Below are positions 34,344 through 41,623 of a DNA stretch of 60,959 bases, in pieces; positions within the stretch are counted from its first letter, which is position 1; each line of letters begins with the position of its first letter. The stretch comes from Verrucomicrobiota bacterium (GTDB lineage: Bacteria; Verrucomicrobiota; Verrucomicrobiia; Verrucomicrobiales; Akkermansiaceae). A program made the position numbers and the translations under genes. The DNA lies in contig JAURPJ010000017.1 of the NCBI GenBank assembly GCA_030835305.1, positions 1 to 60,959 on the forward strand, in the 5' to 3' direction. The notes beneath the pieces were generated by a model, which did no database searches, was not told the origin of the DNA, and saw nothing but the letters and a program-made list of their open reading frames with translations.

Positions 34344-34370
34344 GTTGCTAGGAATTTTTTAGGCGGGAAA
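34344..34370 (+). repeat. dispersed intergenic repeat, partial copy F
   Basis: Only the left end is clear: GTTGCTAGGAATTTTTTAGG, matching copy E for 15 bases. After that the sequence diverges (GCGGGAAAGTCGCGG). Probably a decayed or truncated copy. Confidence 0.5.
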
Positions 34371-34605
34371 GTCGCGGAGACAGGAGGTTGGCGTAACACA
34401 TGGGGGAGAAAAGGGATTGCGGGGGAAAGAGGGGCTGAGACCGTGACTTGGTGATCGCGGGGATTTTGGCAGGAAAAATCCCCAGTCTGTGCCGCAGTTT
34501 ACTGGAAAGGAAGATGACAAAAAAAGAGGGTACAGATATCCAACCCGCGTTGCCACGTTTCTTTTTGGCAGCGGTTTATCCGTTGGCTTCTGACGAGTCC
34601 GGGTC

Positions 34606-34930
34606 TCAGGAGTCGTTGAGGGCCCAGATGCGGCCGTCATCGGGCGGAGTCTCCACGGGTTGCCAAGTGGGACTCTGGTCGAACGACTCGGGCTCGGTGC
34701 CTGTTGGCTGGCGTTCCTGGTTGAATCAATTGAAATCTGGGTCGTCATCCGGAATCTTTTCTTTGATAGCCTGCCACGGTGGCTCGATGCGCTTCATGGT
34801 TTCGATTGCGAACGGCGGGGGGGATGGTGAAGATGAACTGGCGATGAGGAACTTCGTGGCAGACCGAGGCGGCCTTTGCAGGTGAAGGCGAGGATTCTCT
34901 GCAGGCCGATAGTGCGAAGAATGATTCCAA
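34606..34930 (-). pseudogene. decayed IS91-like transposase remnant
   Basis: Three minus-strand frames each hold a piece that fits one transposase: FTCKGR in one frame, then VCHEVPHRQFIFTIPPAVR in a second. These match the zinc-finger/VPHRQFVFTIP region of IS91-family Y1 transposases. A third frame then gives MKRIEPPWQAIKEKIPDDDP and, after an in-frame stop, FDQSPTWQPVETPPDDG, which may be the C-terminal tail. Frameshifts, a stop and large deletions show it is dead. The rest of 34371-35019 has no convincing gene; the overlapping open frames on both strands are shadows. Confidence 0.5.
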
Positions 34931-35019
34931 TTACTACATGAGGCTTTCAGGGATCTTGGAGTGAATCCTGCTGGAATGGTCCTTGTTGCCGGCGGCCTGC
35001 ATTCTATGATTGTCGGCCT

Positions 35020-36414
35020 ATGAGGATTTTCCGATTTGCCCGCACTCTGCCAGTATTGCTCTTTCTCACGAACGCAAGGGCTGAGAGGCCAAACATTATT
35101 ATGATCATGGCCGATGACATGGGTTATGAGACGGTGGGAGCCAACGGTTGCGATGACTACAAGACGCCCAACATTGATGCCATGGCGAGGACGGGAATGC
35201 GGTTTACAAACGCTTTCGCCAATCCGATCTGTACTCCTTCGCGGGTGAAATTGATGACAGGTAAGGCCAATGTCCGGAACTACACCTTCTTCGGCAAGCT
35301 CGATCGCGGACAAAAAACCTTCGGGAACTACTTTCGCGATTCCGGCTACAAGACGTGTATATCCGGGAAGTGGCAGTTGGGTGAGAAGGCCGATGCCCCC
35401 ACGCATTTTGGCTTCGATCAATCATGCCTTTGGCAGCTGAAGCGGGGAAACAGTCACACCATCGATGGTAAAAAATACGATAGCCGTCATACCAGCCCGG
35501 ATCTGAGTATCAATGGCGTGGCTAGGGAGTTCCGCAATGGTGAGTTTGGTCCCGATATCTGCGTTGATTTCATTGAAAAATTTTTGGAAGCCAACAAGGA
35601 GAATCCATTCTTTGTTTATTATCCTATGATCCTTCCTCATTGCCCCTTCGTTCCGACTCCGGGCACTCCTGATTACGACCCAAAGTCTCCCGGGAGCCCG
35701 ACTTACAAAGGTGATGCCAAGTATTTCAAAAACATGGTCGAGCATGTTGACAAACTGGTGGGGCGGATTTTGGCGAAAGTTGAAGAACTGGGACTCAGCG
35801 AGAACACTCTGATTGTTTTTACCGGAGACAATGGCACTGATTCCCCGGTTGTGACCTCCTTGAATGGGAAGCCGGTTGCCGGAGGAAAGGGGAAAGCCAA
35901 TCATGACAGTGGAGTGCGCACGCCATTTTTTGTCACCATGCCGGGGGCGGTGAAGGCCGGAAAAGTTTCGAACGAGTTGGTCGATTTTTCCGACCTTCTG
36001 CCTACTTTCTGTGAGCTTGCCAAGATTGACACCTCGGCGGACAAGAATGTTGATGGAGTCAGTTTGATGCCGGCGCTGACCGGAAAGGGGGAACGTAAGA
36101 AGCCTTGGTCTTATCTGTTTTACAGTCGGAACGATGCCACGGAGGCCGCCTCCTCGGTCGTGGTGCGCAACGCCACTCGTTTGGTCTATCGAAAGGGCGG
36201 GCCGGAGAAGAAGGTGCAGTTCTTTGATTGTTCGGTTCCATATGCCCGCGAGCTCATTACAGAACCCGTCCGGAGTGAAGCTGACCGGAAAGTCTATGCT
36301 GAACTGGTCGGAGTGATGAAAAAGTTTGATGCCAATTATCAGAGTGATCTGGGCGAGACTGCCGTGGCGGATTGGCAGAAAAAGACCAGGGGTGGAAAGA
36401 AAAAGAAGAAGTGA
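35020..36414 (+). CDS. formylglycine-dependent sulfatase
   Basis: A 464-residue exported sulfatase (signal peptide about 1-21). The metal-binding ADDMGYE near residue 31 and the active-site signature CTPSRVKLMTGK (Cys71, to be converted to formylglycine) are intact. Further typical segments are CISGKWQLGE, FFVYYPMILPHCPF, TLIVFTGDNGTDSP and GGKGKANHDSGVRTPFFV. It is a type I arylsulfatase, probably acting on a sulfated glycan in the periplasm or outside. The C-terminus is Lys-rich (KKTRGGKKKKK). It is coupled to a second sulfatase by a GTGA overlap, so both are probably made together. A maturase (anSME or FGE) is not in the window. Confidence 0.93.
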   Translation: MRIFRFARTLPVLLFLTNARAERPNIIMIMADDMGYETVGANGCDDYKTPNIDAMARTGMRFTNAFANPICTPSRVKLMTGKANVRNYTFFGKLDRGQKTFGNYFRDSGYKTCISGKWQLGEKADAPTHFGFDQSCLWQLKRGNSHTIDGKKYDSRHTSPDLSINGVAREFRNGEFGPDICVDFIEKFLEANKENPFFVYYPMILPHCPFVPTPGTPDYDPKSPGSPTYKGDAKYFKNMVEHVDKLVGRILAKVEELGLSENTLIVFTGDNGTDSPVVTSLNGKPVAGGKGKANHDSGVRTPFFVTMPGAVKAGKVSNELVDFSDLLPTFCELAKIDTSADKNVDGVSLMPALTGKGERKKPWSYLFYSRNDATEAASSVVVRNATRLVYRKGGPEKKVQFFDCSVPYARELITEPVRSEADRKVYAELVGVMKKFDANYQSDLGETAVADWQKKTRGGKKKKK

Positions 36415-38339
36415 AAATTCTCAAATATTCATCGTCATTCTTGATCGTCATGTTTTTACGACTCCACCTTTTGCTCTTCGCGTTTCCGGGATTCCTTCCA
36501 TTCGCTCAGGCTGCGGATGCCAAGCCCAACTTTGTTATTATTTTCATCGATGACATGGGTTATGGAGACATTGAACCTTTTGGTTCCAAAGTGAACCGGA
36601 CTCCGCATCTCAATCGCATGGCCGAAGAGGGAATGAAGCTTACCAGCTTTTATGCGGCTCCGGTGTGTTCGGCGTCGCGGGCCCAGTTGCTGACGGGGTG
36701 CTACGCTCCCCGCGTGTCGGTGCCCGGAGTCTTCTTTCCGGCTGGGAAGAATGGGTTGAATCCGGAAGAAAAAACGATTGCCGACTACCTCAAAGAGTTG
36801 GGGTATGCCACAGCCTGTGTGGGCAAGTGGCATGTTGGTGATCAAGTGGATTTTCTCCCGACACGACAGGGTTTCGATTCGTATTTTGGGATTCCCTATT
36901 CCAATGACATGCAGCGGACCTCGTCCGGTTCCGGTAAGCGGGTTACGCCCCTATTGCGGGACGAAAAGGTGGCGGAGCTCTTAGAGGACGAAGGGCAGCG
37001 TCGGGTCACGCGAGAGTACACCGAGGAAGCTGTTGCATTCATCGAGCGCGAAGCCAGGTCGAAGAAACCCTTTTTCCTGTACCTTCCGCATACCGCGATG
37101 CACGTGCCGCTCTTTCCGCACAAAGACTTCGTTGGCTCGTCGAGTAATGGTGTTTATGGAGATTGGGTCAGGGAAGTAGACTGGAGTGTCGGGGAAATTC
37201 TTGAAGCTCTCAAAACCTCGGGTGTCGAAAGAGATACTTTGGTTATCTTTAGTTCGGATAACGGTCCCTGGGCTTCCAAAGGAAAGGCCGGAGGAGTTTC
37301 CGGCGCCTTGCGCGGTGCCAAAGGTTGCACCTTGGAGGGTGGGGTCCGGGTTCCAACCATCGCCTGGTGGCCGGGTCGAGTGAAGGCCGGAGCTTCCAGC
37401 GATGCCATTTCGGGAACGCCGGATCTACTCCCGACTTTTGTCACGTTGGCGGGCGGTCAGCCGGACCCATCAATTAAAATTGATGGCTATGACCTAACCC
37501 AGGTCCTTGATGGAAAAGTCGATCAAACGAAACGTGAAGCGTGGTATTATTTCGGGGGAAACAACCTGCAGGCGGTGCGATCGGGTCCGTGGAAACTCGC
37601 GGTGACGGCCCAGAGTGTCGGAATGGGGTTCAAGGAAAAGCCAGAGGATTTGAAAAGAAAGGGTCGCCTCTACAATCTTGATGAGGAAATCGGAGAGACG
37701 ACCGATGTTTCAGCGAAGCATCCGGAAGTGGTGGTGCGCCTGACCGCGCTGGCTGCAGCGATGGAGCTTGAGATAAAAGAGAACAAGCGCCCGGTTGGAG
37801 CCGTGAAAAATCCGGTAATGTTGTATCCCTCTAGTCAAAAATACAGGGCCTCGGTTCGCGGGGGTAAGCCGGTCAATTGGTCCAAAGTGAAACTCGGGGA
37901 CGTCTTCTCTTCAGGACAAGTTCCTGATCTGGTGAAGAAACCATTTACCATTTTAGGAGGGATTGAGACCAAAGGAGAAGTAAATGAAGTGGTCATGGCT
38001 CATGGTGGAACGCAGGTCGGTTACGGAGTATACCTCAAGGGAGAAAATCTCGTCTTTGCGGTTTCGACCGGGAAGGGTCATCTTGAGCGGGTCCAAGTAC
38101 CGGTTGATCCGGGTAAGGTAGAGTTTTCGGCAGGGCTGGATGTTTCAGGTCGTCTCTTTCTTAAGGTTGGCAAGCGTCAGCCCATTCAGTCGGACAGGGG
38201 AAATCATTGGATCACCAGAGTTCCCGCCGAAGACTTTAGTATGGGCTTTGATGACGCTCATACCGTCGATCCACAAGCTCCCAAAGCCAGGTTCAGTGGG
38301 AAGTTATTGGGAATCAGAGTGAATGCTTCGTCCAAGTAA
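36411..38339 (+). CDS. second sulfatase with an extra C-terminal beta domain
   Basis: GTG at 36411 overlaps the previous stop (GTGA) and gives 642 residues; ATG 36450 is an alternative start that keeps the signal peptide (FLRLHLLLFAFPGFLPFAQA). The signature is CSASRAQLLTG (Cys86 from the GTG start): the Pro of CxPSR is Ala, a form seen in several marine sulfatase subfamilies. Other motifs: FIDDMGYGDIEPFG, CVGKWHVGDQ, FFLYLPHTAMHVPLFPHKD, VIFSSDNGPWASKG and LRGAKGCTLEGGVRVPTIAW. Residues about 480-640 form an additional beta-rich domain (ILGGIETKGEVNEVVMAHGG, then FSMGFDDAHTVD), likely for binding the polymer or stabilising a dimer. Followed 31 bases later by the AmiE/NamZ fusion. Confidence 0.92.
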   Translation: MKILKYSSSFLIVMFLRLHLLLFAFPGFLPFAQAADAKPNFVIIFIDDMGYGDIEPFGSKVNRTPHLNRMAEEGMKLTSFYAAPVCSASRAQLLTGCYAPRVSVPGVFFPAGKNGLNPEEKTIADYLKELGYATACVGKWHVGDQVDFLPTRQGFDSYFGIPYSNDMQRTSSGSGKRVTPLLRDEKVAELLEDEGQRRVTREYTEEAVAFIEREARSKKPFFLYLPHTAMHVPLFPHKDFVGSSSNGVYGDWVREVDWSVGEILEALKTSGVERDTLVIFSSDNGPWASKGKAGGVSGALRGAKGCTLEGGVRVPTIAWWPGRVKAGASSDAISGTPDLLPTFVTLAGGQPDPSIKIDGYDLTQVLDGKVDQTKREAWYYFGGNNLQAVRSGPWKLAVTAQSVGMGFKEKPEDLKRKGRLYNLDEEIGETTDVSAKHPEVVVRLTALAAAMELEIKENKRPVGAVKNPVMLYPSSQKYRASVRGGKPVNWSKVKLGDVFSSGQVPDLVKKPFTILGGIETKGEVNEVVMAHGGTQVGYGVYLKGENLVFAVSTGKGHLERVQVPVDPGKVEFSAGLDVSGRLFLKVGKRQPIQSDRGNHWITRVPAEDFSMGFDDAHTVDPQAPKARFSGKLLGIRVNASSK

Positions 38340-38370
38340 CTCCAAGCTTATCAATTAGAAGCCAGCTCTT

Positions 38371-40668
38371 GTGATTTTTCGATTTCTTGTTCTTGTTGTC
38401 ATATGTCCGGTTGCTTTTGCCCAGGGTTTAAACCCCCTGGTGTTGCGGGAGATCGATGTCCTGACTGAGAAGGGTATCTCTGATCGACGGATACCGGGTG
38501 GGGTTCTTCATCTGGAACACAGGGAGGAGGCCTATCAGAAGAGCTATGGTAAACGGCAGCTTGGGCCGGAGGTCGAAGAAGCGACGGAGGAGACCATTTA
38601 CGATTTGGCTTCCTTGACCAAAGTGGTGGCAACGACTCCCTCGATGATGAAGTTGATTGAGGAAGGAAAGGTTGAATTGGATGCGCCGGCGCAACGATAC
38701 CTCCCCCGGTTAAGTGGAGATGCCAACAAGGCCAAGATTACCATTCGGCATCTTCTAACACACACTTCGGGTTTGGCCGCGGGATTGCGTGGTGGCTATG
38801 AGTGGAGTGGCTACAAAAACGGCATCGCCTTGGCTGCGGGTGAGTCGTCCCTTGGTATGGCGGGATTCACTTATCGATACAGTGATCTCAACTTTATTCT
38901 GCTGGGCGAAATCGTGGCACGAGTTTCCGGAATACCGCTTCAAGACTACTGTCGGAGAGAGATCTTTCTTCCTTTGGGGATGAAGGAGACGTTCTTTCTG
39001 CCGGATCCTAAGTTGAAGGGCAGAATTGCTCCCACCTCGCTTCTCGCCGACGGGAGTCTTTTGAGGGGAGTCGTGCACGACCCGACCGCGCGTCGCATGG
39101 GTGGTGTCGCAGGGCATGCGGGGCTTTTCAGCACGGCCGATGATTTGGCCCGGTTTGCGCGAATGTTGTTGAACGAAGGCGGGGGCGTTTTGAGACCTGA
39201 AACGATCCGCCTCATGACCTCGGTGCAGTCGCCATCGAATATCAAGTCCCGTCGGGGGTTGGGGTTTGATATTGATTCTCCCTATTCCTCGCTGCGGGGA
39301 GAGTTGTTTCCGAAAGGATCGTTTGGCCACACCGGATGGACCGGGACTTCGATGTGGATTGATCCCGCGAGCGAGAGCTTCGTGATTTTTCTGAGCAACC
39401 GAAACCATTCTTCTGGTGGCAACGTTCTCGCCTTGCGAAGTAAGCTGGGAACTCTCGCAGCAAAGGCCACAGGTTTCGATTTTTCAACCGTGAAAAAGAT
39501 TCTCCCAAAAGTGGTGCCAAAGCCAACCAGCTCTCCCAATGTCCTGAATGGTGTCGATTTGCTGGAGCGGAATCAATTCGCAGCACTCAAGGGAATGCGT
39601 GTGGGTTTGATCACAAACCAAACCGGAATCAACCGTGATCGTGTTAGCACGATTGATCTCTTGCACCGTTCAGACAAGGTGGACCTAAGATTACTCTTCG
39701 GACCCGAGCACGGGATTCGGGGGACTTTGGATGAGAAGGTTGAGGATGGAGTGGATGATAAAACGAAACTTCCGGTTGTGAGTCTTTATGCCGGGGAAGA
39801 TCGTCGCAAACCCAAAGCTGAACACCTCGCGAAAATCGATGTCCTCGTTTTTGATATGCAGGATATCGGGACGCGATTCTATACCTTCATTTCAACGATG
39901 GGCCTGGCGATGGAGGCGGCGGAGGAGGCGGGCTTGAAATTTGTCGTTCTCGACCGGGTGAATCCCATCGGAGCCAATAAGGTGGCCGGTCCCATGCGCG
40001 ATGGTGATCCGACCTTCACCTCCTTTCACCAGGTGCCGGTGCAACACGGAATGACAATTGGAGAAATTGCGCGGCTGTATCAAAAGGAACATTGCCCCAA
40101 GCTAAAGCTCACCGTCATTCCTGTTGAGAATTGGAGACGTGGGATGCGCTTTGACGAAACCGGATTGCCTTGGATCAAACCCTCACCCAACATGCCCAAT
40201 CTGGCAGCGGCGACGCTTTATCCGGGTCTTGGTTTGCTGGAATTCACCAATGTTTCGGTTGGGCGGGGAACGAAGTTTCCTTTTGAAGTTTTTGGTGCGA
40301 GCTACATTGACGAAGAGGTGTTTGCTCGAAAGCTCTCTGCGGCCAGGTTGCCCGGGTTGGCTTTCGTGCCTGTTCGCTTCACGCCCACCGCGAGCAAATT
40401 CGCCAAGGAGGAATGCGGTGGGGTGCGTATTATTTTAAAAGATCCCGCGATTTGTCCTTCAGTGGAATTGGGCATTTTGTTGGCACAGACCTTACGGGAG
40501 CTCTATCCCAAAAAGTGGGAAGTTAAAAAACTGAACACTCTTTTGCGACATCCGAAAACAGAGACCGCGATCAAGTGCTTGAAGCCAAGAAAGGAGATCG
40601 TGAATTCCTGGGAAGCGGGACTTGAGAAGTTTGCTCAAAGAAGGGCGGGGGTTCTGCTTTACCGCTGA
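38371..40668 (+). CDS. AmiE-like serine hydrolase fused to a NamZ exo-muramidase (DUF1343)
   Basis: A GTG-started 765-residue exported protein (signal peptide about 1-17, ending AFAQ). Residues about 25-370 are a class C beta-lactamase-type domain with S81-L-T-K84, Y170-S-D and H320-T-G. Residues about 400-765 are DUF1343: VGLITNQTGINRD, LLFGPEHGIRG (conserved Glu446), DVLVFDMQDIGTRFYTFIST, VLDRVNPIGANKVAGP, PWIKPSPNMPNLAAATLYPG and VSVGRGTKFPFEVFGA. In Bacillus subtilis, AmiE (beta-lactamase fold, cleaves MurNAc-peptide) and NamZ (exo-beta-N-acetylmuramidase) are separate genes of one muropeptide-recovery cluster. Here they are one chain, which implies that peptide removal and MurNAc release are coupled. 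It probably acts on peptidoglycan fragments in the periplasm. Confidence 0.9.
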   Translation: MIFRFLVLVVICPVAFAQGLNPLVLREIDVLTEKGISDRRIPGGVLHLEHREEAYQKSYGKRQLGPEVEEATEETIYDLASLTKVVATTPSMMKLIEEGKVELDAPAQRYLPRLSGDANKAKITIRHLLTHTSGLAAGLRGGYEWSGYKNGIALAAGESSLGMAGFTYRYSDLNFILLGEIVARVSGIPLQDYCRREIFLPLGMKETFFLPDPKLKGRIAPTSLLADGSLLRGVVHDPTARRMGGVAGHAGLFSTADDLARFARMLLNEGGGVLRPETIRLMTSVQSPSNIKSRRGLGFDIDSPYSSLRGELFPKGSFGHTGWTGTSMWIDPASESFVIFLSNRNHSSGGNVLALRSKLGTLAAKATGFDFSTVKKILPKVVPKPTSSPNVLNGVDLLERNQFAALKGMRVGLITNQTGINRDRVSTIDLLHRSDKVDLRLLFGPEHGIRGTLDEKVEDGVDDKTKLPVVSLYAGEDRRKPKAEHLAKIDVLVFDMQDIGTRFYTFISTMGLAMEAAEEAGLKFVVLDRVNPIGANKVAGPMRDGDPTFTSFHQVPVQHGMTIGEIARLYQKEHCPKLKLTVIPVENWRRGMRFDETGLPWIKPSPNMPNLAAATLYPGLGLLEFTNVSVGRGTKFPFEVFGASYIDEEVFARKLSAARLPGLAFVPVRFTPTASKFAKEECGGVRIILKDPAICPSVELGILLAQTLRELYPKKWEVKKLNTLLRHPKTETAIKCLKPRKEIVNSWEAGLEKFAQRRAGVLLYR

Positions 40669-40674
40669 TTTGGT

Positions 40675-41607
40675 CTAGTCTTCCTGCGAAGGCTTCTTGA
40701 GTTTGTCGATTAAGTAGACGGTCGGATTGGCGTGAACTGCCTTGGGTGCCTTGGGGTAAACGAGCTCGCAGCTGACTCCGGTGGCGCGGCAATGTTCCTG
40801 AAGCTTCACGCCGAAGTTGGAAGTGTGGGTGGGGTCTTTCTGGGCCTTGCCGAGAGCAGGTGGGGAATTGTAGATCAGGTAGACCGGAGGATCTCCTTTT
40901 GAGACGAGAGCGTAGGGAGAATATTCGGCGATCCATTTAAGAATGGAGTCGTGCTCCGCGAGAAATCTATCAAAGGGTTTCAGGCCGAAGGCATGGCCCC
41001 CATATTTGCTGTTGGGTGTCCATTCCTTCATCTGTTTGGGGTCGAGAGTAGTTTGGGCTCCCATAACGGCGGCGCAACATAGTCGTGTCGATTCCCGGGC
41101 AACAGGATCGTCACTTTTTGGATCGGCAAGGTCGTCGTGGAAGGCTAGCCAGAGCGACGAACAGGCACCCGCGGACCCACCTGCGGCCCCGATCCGTTTT
41201 TTATCGATGTTCCATTCGGTGGATTTGCTGCGCACGAATTGCAGGGCACGGGCTGCATCGTGAAGGGGGGCGCGGACCGGAGGCCTGATACCTGCCTTGA
41301 AGGCTTGTGGAATGAAGCGGTAATTGATGGCAACGACTGAAATGCCAGCCTTAAGAAGAGCGCTAGGATCAGCAAAACGATCAATCCGTTCCTTTGATCC
41401 ACCCTGCCAGCCGCCTCCGTGAATGACGAATACAAGTGGAGTCGGTTTGGTTGATTGAGCTTTCCAGAAATCGAGAGTGTGTCTGGCGTGTGGTCCGTAT
41501 GAAACTTCGCTCAGGGTTGGCTTGGGAACGGAAGGGGCGTAGTTCTCACCCAAGGCGGACAGAACGAGAAGTTGGAGGATTACAAGGATGGAGGACCTCG
41601 ATTTCAT
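40675..41607 (-). CDS. exported alpha/beta-hydrolase (esterase)
   Basis: A 310-residue protein with a signal peptide (about 1-20). BD-FAE/lipase-like alpha/beta hydrolase: oxyanion-hole motif VIHGGGWQGGSKER, nucleophile elbow IGAAGGSAGACSSL (Ser in GGSAG), a candidate acid near VYLIYNSPP and His near APKAVHANP. Family members remove acyl groups from sugars or lignin-carbohydrate esters. The stop codon faces the stop of the AmiE/NamZ gene (convergent, six bases apart). The dehydrogenase gene lies just upstream in the same direction (16 bases), so they form an operon. Confidence 0.87.
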   Translation of the reverse strand: MKSRSSILVILQLLVLSALGENYAPSVPKPTLSEVSYGPHARHTLDFWKAQSTKPTPLVFVIHGGGWQGGSKERIDRFADPSALLKAGISVVAINYRFIPQAFKAGIRPPVRAPLHDAARALQFVRSKSTEWNIDKKRIGAAGGSAGACSSLWLAFHDDLADPKSDDPVARESTRLCCAAVMGAQTTLDPKQMKEWTPNSKYGGHAFGLKPFDRFLAEHDSILKWIAEYSPYALVSKGDPPVYLIYNSPPALGKAQKDPTHTSNFGVKLQEHCRATGVSCELVYPKAPKAVHANPTVYLIDKLKKPSQED

Positions 41608-41623
41608 GATTGTAGACCTTTGG

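Noticed and set aside
34359-35421. Overlapping open frames of 129-231 codons on both strands before the first sulfatase
   Set aside because: They mix frames of the decayed transposase relic and the sulfatase antisense; none has a consistent coding pattern.
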